The notes under the pieces were generated by a model. That model was given only the letters and a program-made list of their open reading frames with translations. It did no database searches and was not told the DNA's origin. Shown here one piece after another: positions 55,974 to 64,000 of a stretch of DNA of 64,000 nucleotides. The position numbers were made by a program, and so were the translations under genes. Positions within the stretch are counted from its first letter, which is position 1, and each line of letters begins with the position of its first letter. The DNA comes from Bog-159 sp963738375 (GTDB lineage Bacteria; Acidobacteriota; Terriglobia; Bryobacterales; Bryobacteraceae), in NCBI GenBank assembly GCA_963738375.1, contig CAVTWL010000006.1:124001-188000 (forward strand), written 5' to 3'.

Positions 55974-57018
55974 TTAATTCGATCCGGAGCCCGAACCGGA
56001 GCTGGAACTGTCGCTATCGCGGCGCTTCAAAGTCGGCCGCTCATCCTGATCGGCGGGCTGTTTGTCTTTATCGTCGACCGTCCCGGTGCCGCTGCCGGGA
56101 GTGCGCCGCAAGGTCGGGCGGTTTGGATCGTCCTTGCCTTTTTCCATTTTGCGATGATTGTGCAGGGAGTAGAGCCGCGCCTTTACATCGTTGAACTCGG
56201 AGGTGTTCACCACATACTCGGGCTTGGCCTTCAGAATGGTCTGAATCTCGTTCTGCGAAGCCGCGATGCGATCGTCGGTCATGGGGTGGGTCGAAAACAC
56301 CTTGGCCACCGTGCCCGGCTTGCGCTTTTCCATGGTCTGGATTTTTTCGAAGAAATCCACGAACGAGGTCGGATCGTAGCCCGCCTTGTACATGTATTGC
56401 AGTCCCAGGAAATCGGCTTCCTTCTCCATGCTGCGCGTGAACACCAGGAAACCCATGGGGATCGCCAGACCCGCGCCTTGGCGGACGGCGTATCCGGTCC
56501 ACGCGTAGGGAATGGCGATGGATGCGGCGATCATGCGCGATTTGGGTCAAGCTCGCCGCGGGTAGCCTGACGGGTGCCGTGACGGGCCGCCACGTGCGCG
56601 ATCTCATGCGCCATCACGCCCGCCAGTTCGGATTCGCTATCCGCCTTCAGGATCAGGCCCGAGTTCACGAAGAAGAAGCCGCCGGGAAGGGCGAAGGCAT
56701 TCACTTCTTCGGAATCGAGTACCTTAATGGTGAACGGAACTTTGGCGTCGGAGTTGCGCACCAGGTTCTGCCCGACTCGGTTCACGTACTCGGCGATCGA
56801 TCGGGTCATCGACGATCTTGGCTTGGCGCTCCACTTCCTGCGCCAACTGTTTGCCGAGGGCAATTTCCTTTTCCAGGGACCAGAAGTTGACGCCCTTGCC
56901 GACGTCCCGATTGCCGATTTCATCGGGATCGTTTTTCTTGTCTTCGGCAAAGGACGCGTTTGGCAGAAGGGTTAACGACTGCCAGAAAGGCCACGGGTAC
57001 CGCTGAGAAGCGCTTCAT
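55974..57018 (-). CDS. M48-family metalloprotease, copy 1 (several frameshifts)
   Basis: About 345 residues. ATG 57018 opens a secretion signal (MKRFSAVPVAFLAVV). The body has IGNRDVGKGVNFWSLEKEIA, YVNRVGQNLVRNSDAKVPFT, NAFALPGGFFFVNSGLI, the zinc site VMAHEIAHVAARH, FVDFFEKIQTMEKRKPGTVA and STHPMTDDRI. The C-terminus is a Ser/Gly/Asp tail of about 40 residues. Frames change near 56970, 56800 and 56540. It is closely similar to the next gene and lies about 130 bases downstream of it, an evident tandem duplication. A periplasmic protease of the BepA/LoiP sort is likely. Confidence 0.88.
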
Positions 57019-57148
57019 GGGTGTAAACTCCTGTTACTTTCACTATACGCCCAAATGCGGGCACCTGTTCCCTGAAAAGTATACGTAACGCGGAGGAGGT
57101 TATTCCACTAAATCTCGTCTTTTGATCGTGGGGCGGTCGCCGGCGGAG

Positions 57149-58069
57149 TCATCCGCCGGGGCTCCGCTCCCTGGTGACCGGCGCAGCACCGGAGAGTTCG
57201 GAGCCTTTTCCGACCTCGCGCATTTTGCGCTGGTTATCGATGGCCAGCCAGCGGCCGCGGACATCGGCGTATTCCGATGTATTGACTACGTATTGCGGCT
57301 TCTCCGGCAGGATCTTCTGGATTTCGGCCTGTGCCTTCTTCAGCCGGTCTTCGTTCATAGGGTGAGTGGAGAAGACCTTGGCTACGGATCCCGGCTTTCG
57401 TTTTTCCAGCGAAACCATCTTCTCGAACATGTCGATGGCAGCGGTGGGGTCGTAACCCGCAGCATAGAGGTACTGCAGGCCGAGATAGTCTGCCTCCGCC
57501 TCGTATCCGCGGGAAAAGGATAGAAACGTCATGGGGATAGCCACAGCCGTCGCCTGGCGGATGGCGTAGCCGCCCCATCCCCCCATAAAAATCAGGGGCA
57601 GGGAAGCCAGCTTGGCGGCTTGCGCCCGGCACGCCTGGCGTGTCATGTGTCGGGCGGCGACGTGGGCGATTTCATGGGCCATGGCGCTGGCCATCTCCGC
57701 TTCCGTTTCAGCGGCGGTGAGCAAACCTGTGTGGACAAAAATGAATCCCCCAGGCAGGGCGAAGGCGTTCAGTGTGGGATCGTCGATCACCTGGAACGTA
57801 AAAGGCACTTTGGCGTCGGAGTTGCGCGCCAGATTCTGGCCGACACGGTTTACATATTCGGAAATGATGGGGTCGTCCAGGAGCTTGGCCTGGCGCTGGA
57901 CTTCGCCCTCCAGCTGCTTGCCCATGGCTATTTCTTTTTCGAGGGAGTAGCAGTTAAAACCGCTGACGTCGCGATTGCCAATTTGGCTGGGGTCGCTTTT
58001 CTTGTCATCGGCTAACGCTACCGCCAGGGATGCAACGAATAACACCACGCCGGCGCAGGCGAGCCGCAT
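57149..58069 (-). CDS. M48-family metalloprotease, copy 2
   Basis: 306 residues from ATG 58069, preceded by GGAGGAGG; longer upstream frames have no similarity. A signal peptide (RLACAGVVLFVASLAVALA) leads to the M48 domain with YVNRVGQNLARNSDAKVPFT, NAFALPGGFIFVHTGLL, the zinc motif SAMAHEIAHVAARH, GYEAEADYLGLQYLYAAGYD with the third zinc ligand, and FSTHPMNEDRLKKAQ. It is intact, unlike its tandem copy, and lacks that copy's Ser/Gly tail. Likely periplasmic quality control. Confidence 0.93.
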   Translation of the reverse strand: MRLACAGVVLFVASLAVALADDKKSDPSQIGNRDVSGFNCYSLEKEIAMGKQLEGEVQRQAKLLDDPIISEYVNRVGQNLARNSDAKVPFTFQVIDDPTLNAFALPGGFIFVHTGLLTAAETEAEMASAMAHEIAHVAARHMTRQACRAQAAKLASLPLIFMGGWGGYAIRQATAVAIPMTFLSFSRGYEAEADYLGLQYLYAAGYDPTAAIDMFEKMVSLEKRKPGSVAKVFSTHPMNEDRLKKAQAEIQKILPEKPQYVVNTSEYADVRGRWLAIDNQRKMREVGKGSELSGAAPVTRERSPGG

Positions 58070-58125
58070 GACACCTCCTCCTTGGCATAGATAACCTATA
58101 TTCATGATAATGGGTTCCGAAACGA

Positions 58126-59260
58126 TTGCCAAATCCGCGAAGTGAGCTTTGGCTCCATTATGCCGACCAGTTTCCGGTACGCAAGAGCCTGGTCTATTTG
58201 AATCATGCGGCGGTTTCGCCGCTATGCCGGCCGGCGGCCGAGGCCATGCAATGGCTGGCGGAGGATGCCGTACACCAACGGCAGCCTGCATTACCAGCGT
58301 GGGAGGGTGCGTATGAAGGGCTGCGCACGGCGGCGGCGCGGCTGATCGGCGCGCAAAAGAGCGAAATCGCCTTGATGAAAAATACCTCGGAAGGCATCTC
58401 CACCATTGCCATGGGAATGAAGTGGCGCTCCGGCGACAAGATCGTGGCCTTTCGCGAAGAGTTTCCCTCGAATTTCTACCCGTGGAAACGGCTGGAAGCG
58501 ACGGGCGTGCAGGTGGAATGGCTGTCATATCTTGGACCCGCTGGAGCGCATCGATCAGGCCTGCCGCGGCGCGCGGTTGCTGGCGATCAGCTTCGTGCAA
58601 TACCTGAGCGGGTATCGCGTGGACCTGGAAGCCATCGGCGAGATCTGCCACGCCACGGCTGCGCTTCCTGGTGGATGCGATCCAAGGGCTGGGCGCGTTC
58701 CCGGTGGATGTGCGGCGGCGCACATATCGACGCGCTGGCTGCCGACGGGCACAAATGGATGCTGGGTCCGGAAGGCTGCGGCATCCTCTTCGTTTCGCGA
58801 AGCCTTTCAGGACGTCCGTGAAGCCGGTGGAATTCGGCTGGACCAATGTGGCGGGCTATGCGGATTACGCCTCGCGCGACATGACCCTGCGGCAGGACGC
58901 GGGCCGCTACGAATGCGGCACGCTGAACACCATCGGCTGCTACGGCCTGCGGGCGTCCATCGAGTTTCTGCTGGAGGTCGGCGACGGAAATCACCGCTCC
59001 GGCGATCATTCAACTGGGCGATCTGGTGGCCGAGGGCGTTCAGGCCAAAGGGATACGAACGCTCGGGCAGGCGCACGCCGGAGAACAGCGCGGGAATCGT
59101 GAGCTTCCGGAAAGCCGGGCTCACAGGCCGAAGGCGATCGTGGAGAAGTTGAAGGCGGCCAAGGTGACGGCCGCGGCCCGTCAGGGCTGGGTGCGCATCT
59201 CGCCGCATTTCTACATCAGCCCGGACGAGATCGGATACGATGCTGGAGGCGCTTCCTTGA
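58126..59260 (+). CDS. Class V aminotransferase / cysteine-desulfurase-like PLP enzyme (several frameshifts)
   Basis: About 378 residues from TTG 58126. Parts in order: RKSLVYLNHAAVSPLCRPAA, GAQKSEIALMKNTSEGISTI, REEFPSNFYPWKRLEATGVQ, AISFVQYLSGYRVDLEAIGE, LVDAIQGLGAFPVDV, the PLP lysine in ALAADGHKWMLGPEGCGILF, TNVAGYADYASRDMTLRQDA and a C-terminus RISPHFYISPDEIGY. At least five small indels split these between frames. The TNVAGY type resembles isopenicillin-N-epimerase-like members rather than SufS. The reaction is not predictable. Its TGA overlaps the TTG start of the next gene. Confidence 0.83.
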
Positions 59261-61616
59261 GCCGGACAGGAGTCCTGCCGCTGCGGAGCCTTGGTTTATT
59301 GCTGGTCATGGCCGGTATGGTCCGAGCCGCGGTTCCGTCGCCGGAAAGCTACTTCGGCCAGCGCATGGGCGCCGACCGGATGGTGCTCGACTGGGACAAG
59401 GTCGTCTCCTATTTTCAATCGCTGCCAGCCGCCTCCGACCGCATCCGGGTGGAGGAGCTAGGCAAGAGCACCGAAGGCCGTCCGTTCATTGCCGCTACCA
59501 TTGCATCGCCCGAAACACTGGCCCATCTGGACCGCTACCGCGAAATCCAGCGGCGGCTGGCCGATCCACGTCTGACTACCGGAAGCGAAGCCGAAAGATT
59601 GGCGGCGGAAGGCAAGACCGTCGTGCTGATTACCTGTTCGATTCACGCCACCGAACTGGCTTCGACGCAGACTGCCGTGGAGTTCGCCTACCGGCTGCTG
59701 ACCGAAGATACGCCGCGCATCCGGGCGATCCTGCGAAAGTACTATCTTCCTGCTGGTGCCGTCGCTGAATCCGGACGGCGTGGACATCGTGACGCGCTGG
59801 TACCGCCGCACGCTGGGAACGCCGTTCGAAGGCACCAGCCCGCCGGAGCTTTACCAGAAGTACGTGGGCCACGACAACAATCGCGACTGGTACATGTTCA
59901 CGCAGAAGGAGACGCAACTGACCATCGCCAAACTGCATAACGTCTGGCATCCGCAGATCGTGTACGACGTGCACCAGATGGGTAGCAACGCCGCGCGCAT
60001 CTTCGTTCCGCCGTGGCTCGACCCGATCGAGCCGAATATCGACGCCATCATCATGCAGGAATCGAACATGATCGGGACGGCGATGGCGGCGGATTTGACC
60101 GCCGCGGGACAGAAGGGCGTCGCCATTCACGCCATGTACGATTTCTGGACTCCTTCGCGGCATTACCAGGCGTTTCATGGCGGCATGCGGATTCTCACCG
60201 AATCCGCCAGCGCCAAACTGGCCAGCCCCATCACGGTGAAAGCGGACCAACTGGAAACCGAGGCCTTGGGGTACAACGCGCGGGAGCGAAGCTGGAATTT
60301 TCTGGAGCCGTGGCCGGGCGGCGTGTGGCAGCTGCGCGACATCGTGGACGACCAGCTGATCGCCATGGAATCGTGCCTTTACCAGGCGGCTTTGCATCGC
60401 GAGGAGCTGCTGCGCAATTTCTACAAGATCGGGCAGCGGCAGATGGCGCGGAAATCGCCTTGGGGATTCGTGATTGCGGCTGGACAGCGCGATCCGGGCG
60501 CCACGCGAAAGCTGCTGGAGACGCTTGGCGTTCGGCCAGGTGGAGATCGAGCACGATGCCGCCGGCGACCAGGTCATCCGCATGGAGCAGCCTTATAGCG
60601 GCTGGGCCAAGGCGCTGCTCGAGCGGCAGCATTATCCCGATATGCGGCTGTATCCCGGCGGCCCGCCGCAGCGTCCTTACGACGTGACGGCGCATACGCT
60701 GCCGCTGTTGATGGGCGTGCAGGTGGACGCTTTGGAATCGCCGCGCCATTGCGGGCTGGGCCTGGCTTGTTGCCCGCTAAGGCCGCCACCTTGAAGGCGG
60801 CCGACAGCGATGCGTGGCGCGAGGTCAACCGGGTTTGGACCGCCGGCGAAATGGTGTGGCGCGATCCACAAAGCGGCGATTTCGCAACAGTCGCGGCGCC
60901 GGGATGGAAGCAGATCGCGCGCCCCGCATCGGCCTCTACCGCAGTTTCATTCCCAATAACGACGAAGGCTGGACCCGCTGGCTGCTGGAAGAATTCGGCT
61001 TCGTTTATTCGAGCCTGGAAAACAAGGAAATCCAGACGGGCAGGCTTGCGGCAACGGTTCGACGTCATCGTGTTTCCCGATGCCAGCCCGGAATCCATGG
61101 AAAACGGATTCCCGCCAGGGAGCATGCCTTCGGAATTTACGGGCGGGCTTGGGCACGGGCGGCGCGGATGCGCTGCGGCAATTCGCTTCCGCCGGCGGCA
61201 CGCTGATCTTCCTCAATCGCGCCTCCGAATATGCCACGCGACATCTGGGCGTGGCGGCGCGCAACGTGACCCGCCGGCGTTTCGAACACCGAGTATTATT
61301 CGCCCGGCTCGCATTCTGCAACGCCCGTCTTGACACCGCATCATCCGCTGGCCGCGGGTCTGCCGGAAGATCTGGCGATCTGGTCGGAGCAAAGCCCCGC
61401 GTGGGAGACCGCGGGAAGCCGCGCCCGTGCGCTATCCGGAGTCCAACGTGCTGGCTTCCGGCTGGCTGCTGGGCGAAAAATATCTGGCCGGAAAGGCGGC
61501 ATTGGTGGACGCGCAGGATCGGCACGGGGCACATCATTCTTTTCGGCATGCGGCCCCAATATCGCGCGCAGAGCTACCAGACCTTCAAACTGTTCTTCAA
61601 TGCGCTAATCTATTAG
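59257..61616 (+). CDS. M14-family zinc carboxypeptidase-like secreted protein (many frameshifts)
   Basis: Roughly 785 residues. A TTG at 59257 (overlapping the upstream TGA as TTGA) opens a hydrophobic signal (SLGLLLVMAGMVRA). The M14 domain has RIRVEELGKSTEGRPFIAAT, the zinc motif ITCSIHATELASTQTAVEFA with HxxE, LVPSLNPDGVDIVTRWYRRT, FEGTSPPELYQKYVGHDNNR and QIVYDVHQMGSNAARIFVPP. The C-terminal part, with IILFGMRPQYRAQSYQTFKL at the end, is a glutamine-amidotransferase-like tail. The frame changes about eight times between 59750 and 61540. All blocks remain in order, so consensus errors are likely. Peptide or cell-wall hydrolysis is inferred. Confidence 0.8.
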
Positions 61617-61676
61617 GTCATCCAATTTGCAATTTGCCTGCCCGTTCAGGCAAGCTAGTACGTTTCTTACAAGTTC

Positions 61677-62638
61677 ATGCGGGTACGCGTCCTCTATCAC
61701 GACCACTGTTTCGACGGCGCTGCTTCCGCCGCCTATCTTCAGCCGCTTCATGCAGGGGCCTTTTACCCCGAGCGCGGAATATCGTCTACACGGGAATGGC
61801 TCACAAAGCATCCCAGCTATTTGAAGACGGCCTTTTCGACGGCGACGTGAACGCGATCGTCGATTTCAAGTACTCGAGCGATCCGCGGCTGACCTGGTGG
61901 TTCGATCATCATCAGAGCGCGTTCCTGACGCCGGAGGACGCGCGAGCACTTTCGCCAGGACCACAGCGGACGAAGCTGTACGATCCTTCCTATCAAATCC
62001 TGCACGATGTTCATCGCGACGGTGGCGAAGGAGCGATTCGGGTTTGCTCGGCGCCGGATCTGGAGCATCTGGTGCAATGGGCCAACATCATCGACGGCGC
62101 GCAGTATCCGGACGCCAAGACGGCCGTGGAACTGGGCGCGCCGGCCATGAAGCTGACGCTGGTGATCGAGGGACGCAAGGGTTCCGAGATCATCCAGCAA
62201 GATCATTGGCTGGATGCAGGCACGCAAGCTGGAAGAGATCGTGGCCGAGCCGGAGATCCAGGCGCTCTATCGAGCCCTTATACGAGCGTCACCTGAAATC
62301 GATCGGCCTGATCGAGGGACGGGCTACCCAGGACGACGGGGTGGTTTTCTTCGACCTGACCGGCTACGAATTGGAAGGCTACAACAAGTTCATTCCGTAT
62401 TACCTGTTTCCCGACTGCACTTACACGGTGTCGGTGAGCCCGTCGAGTTTCCGGACCAAGATTTCGGTGGGGTCGAACCCGTGGGCGACGGAGGAGCCCA
62501 AGCACAATCTCGCCACGCATTTGCGAGCGCTACGGCGGCGGCGGCCACGCGCGCGTGGGAGCGATCAGCTTCGAACCGGGCGCGCTGGAGCACGCGCGGG
62601 CGGTGGCCGCTGAGATTGTTGCCGAGCTGAAGCAGTAG
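61677..62638 (+). CDS. DHH/DHHA1-family phosphoesterase (several frameshifts)
   Basis: About 320 residues from ATG 61677 (MRVRVLYHDHCFDGAASAAY). The DHH motif is in TWWFDHHQSAFLTPED, preceded by NAIVDFKYSSDPR. The linker has LVQWANIIDGAQYPDAKTAV and the DHHA1 domain has FDLTGYELEGYNKFIPYYLF and GGGGHARVGAISF near the end. The family includes oligoribonuclease-type and pyrophosphatase-type enzymes; the specific substrate is unknown. Frames change near 61735, 61790, 62215, 62270 and 62530. Stop TAG 62636-62638. Confidence 0.82.
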
Positions 62639-62898
62639 CTATCGGTTCGGGACGAAAAAAGCCAAGTTCGGGGCCGCCGCGGCGGCCGTGACAATCTTGC
62701 ATTGTGTTGCATTGTGTTGCAATGGCGTTCCGCCGCGGCTCGCCTTGGGCAGCGTCGGCGGCGCCGGGGGGGGAGATTTCGCAAACCAAGCCAATTTCTC
62801 GTAACTCATTCCATAGCTTATCGTTATACTGTTGATAAGTGTCAGGCTGGCGTGAGTCGTTGTGCATTCTTGTGGTGCGCGGGTATTGAGCCTCGAAA
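62639..62898. other. Gene-free stretch before the reverse transcriptase remnant
   Basis: No convincing coding frame or RNA. The only structure seen is a direct repeat of the ten-base unit ATTGTGTTGC at 62701-62720. It may contain the decayed 5' part of the intron whose reverse transcriptase follows, but no domain I pattern was recognised. Confidence 0.4.
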
Positions 62899-63560
62899 AT
62901 GCAAATCGGGACGCCGACTCGGTCACAAACGGGGAAGGCCACACCGGCGGCGGCGATAACGCGAGCCGTCGTCGGGTCCCTTCATTTGACTGTCGATCTG
63001 CTCCGGGAGAGCTACTTCGCCTTGCAGCGAAGCGCAGCACCGGGCATCGGTGGAGAGAAATGGCAGCAGTAGGGGACGGGGTTGGAGGATCGGTTGACCG
63101 ATCTGCACAGCCGCGTACACCGGGGCGCATACCGGGCCAAGCCGTCGCGGAGAGTTTATATACCGAAGGCCGATGGGCGGCAGCGTCCATTGGGAATCGC
63201 GGCCCTGGAGGACAAGATTGTTCAACAGGCCGTGGTGACCATCTTGAATTAAATTTACGAGGTGGACTTCCAAGGCTTTTCGTACGAGTTTCGGCCGGGA
63301 CGCAGTCCGCACCAGGCGCTGGATGCGCTGAATGTGGGACTGGTGCGTCGAAAAGTGGGCTGGGTGCTGGACGCGGACATTCGCAGTTTCTTCGATAGGA
63401 TGAGCCACGAATGGATCATGCAGTTCGTTCAGCATCGCGTGGCTGACCACCGCATTCTGCGCCTGATCCGGAAATGGCTCGTGGTCCGCTACGCGGACGA
63501 TCTGGTAGTGGGATTCGAGCACCGGGCGGATGCGGATCTGTGCGGGGGGGTGCCGGACAA
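62899..63560 (+). pseudogene. Decayed group II intron reverse transcriptase (LtrA-like)
   Basis: In one frame from about ATG 62899: LHLTVDLLRESYFALQRSAA, a TAG stop (after EKWQQ), GLEDRLTDLHSRVHRGAYRA, RRVYIPKADGRQRPLGIAAL, KIVQQAVVTILN, a TAA stop, then DFQGFSYEFRPGRSPHQALD, NVGLVRRKVGWVLDADIRSF and HRILRLIRKWL. The sequence then jumps directly to VVRYADDLVVGF, the catalytic YADD box, so about 80 residues between these domains are deleted. Both stops look like substitutions (tyrosine and glutamine codons in the family), not indels. The C-terminal maturase region is missing. No function is expected. Confidence 0.85.
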
Positions 63561-63641
63561 GCGACATCACTACGCGACCAAGATTCTCGGTAGTGCCTCA
63601 CTTTGAATTTCTGAGCGCATTCCGTCCGGCGAGTCGCGCGA

Positions 63642-64000
63642 TTAAGCAGGAACGTACGTCAACCGAATCAAGTCATCGGCGATTAAATCGCTGGCCACCA
63701 GGTGGAGCGGCGGCCGGGGGCCCACGAAGAATGGCTGGCCCCCACCAAGCACGACGGGGCGGAGGTAGAGTCGATACTCATCGACAAGACCGGCCTCGGT
63801 AAGGCTTTGCGCCAGGACTGGTCCCGCAACGTGAATCTCGCCAGCCAGTTCGGCCTTCAGCCTGCGTATCGCCTTCTCGAAGTCATCCGCGACAAGCGTC
63901 GCGTTGGGGCCAACGGACTGGAGGGAACGCGACACGACCCACTTCGGCTGGCTCCGCCACACCGCGGCGAACTCGCGATCCTCCGCGTCCCAATCAGGAA
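63642..64000 (-). CDS. RibD C-terminal / dihydrofolate-reductase-like protein (5' end cut by window)
   Basis: The frame enters from the right edge without a start and ends at 63642, giving about 118 residues of the C-terminal half. It shows EFAAVWRSQPKWVVSRSLQS, DDFEKAIRRLKAE, the family box GEIHVAGPVLAQSLTEAGLV, DEYRLYLRPVVLGGGQPFF, and LIRLTYVPA at the end. This is the small DHFR-fold 'deaminase-reductase' family found alone in many bacteria, NADPH-dependent by analogy. Substrate unknown. It is convergent with the reverse transcriptase remnant. Confidence 0.85.
   Translation of the reverse strand, partial: PDWDAEDREFAAVWRSQPKWVVSRSLQSVGPNATLVADDFEKAIRRLKAELAGEIHVAGPVLAQSLTEAGLVDEYRLYLRPVVLGGGQPFFVGPRPPLHLVASDLIADDLIRLTYVPA

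Noticed and set aside
58070..58846. N-terminal extension of the second M48 protease
   Set aside because: Low-similarity text antisense to the aminotransferase gene; the ATG at 58069 has GGAGGAGG and a signal peptide.
62701..62720. Tandem repeat ATTGTGTTGC as a possible array or att site
   Set aside because: Only two copies, no further repeats or integrase gene nearby.

Overview
The window looks like a chromosomal segment of an Acidobacteriota bacterium, most likely a Solibacter/Bryobacterales relative. Lineage-typical markers support this: a divergent Ser/Thr kinase with a TIGR02999-type ECF sigma factor, a very large Oar-like TonB-dependent receptor, an ADOP-type MacB/FtsX permease, and a C-terminal domain resembling the 'Soli_cterm' family. 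DNA is GC-rich with G/C-ending codons. There are no rRNA, tRNA or CRISPR loci. Identifications come from reading motifs and family resemblance; no searches were run.

Layout. 1-2.6 kb: truncated Ser/Thr kinase, a secreted protein and an ECF sigma factor. 2.6-8.9 kb: DUF1810 gene, then a histidine-degradation set (hutU, hutI, a fused formiminotransferase-cyclodeaminase), lipA overlapping it, and a TMEM175-like channel. 8.9-13 kb (minus): a GalU-like nucleotidyltransferase and a GHMP-kinase/UDPGP-pyrophosphorylase fusion. 13-17.6 kb: a small unknown gene, a phosphodiesterase, and a histidine kinase-response regulator-methyltransferase operon on the minus strand. 17.7-21.2 kb: TonB receptor. 21.2-30.2 kb: a block of apparently glycan-related genes (Wzt-like protein, methyltransferase, beta-helix lipoprotein, two large membrane proteins, FHA-GAF-SpoIIE phosphatase) where the plus strand is G-rich, opposite to both flanks. 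30.2-32.3 kb: folE and two PTPS/QueD paralogues, divergent from a TlpA-like thioredoxin. 32.3-40.6 kb: glcD, an NCS1 permease, a beta-propeller di-haem protein, an FG-GAP protein and Pal. 40.7-44.6 kb: a conserved unknown, a HEAT-repeat protein and an EAL-HDOD protein. 44.7-50.5 kb (minus): a complete suf operon, sufBCDSU-sufT-rrf2. 50.6-51.8 kb: an IS256 remnant lying inside a broken group II intron. 51.8-58.1 kb (minus): ADOP permease, cdsA, uppS and two M48 metalloproteases. 58.1-62.6 kb: class V aminotransferase, M14 peptidase and DHH phosphoesterase. 62.6-64 kb: a decayed group II intron reverse transcriptase and a truncated RibD-C/DHFR-like gene.

Many otherwise conserved genes carry single-base frameshifts (ftcD, galU-like, the GHMP fusion, tlpA, the histidine kinase, sufB, the ADOP permease, cdsA, uppS, M48, aminotransferase, M14, DHH), very densely at 53-62.6 kb. 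I read these mainly as consensus indels in the assembly, not pseudogenes. In contrast, the reverse transcriptase at 62.9 kb has substitution-type stops and an internal deletion, so it is truly decayed.

The most unusual items are the kinase-pyrophosphorylase fusion, the Wzt-like protein that has lost the core of its ATPase domain, the PTPS paralogue lacking the catalytic cysteine, the palindromic -10 element shared by divergent genes, and the nested intron/IS wreck.
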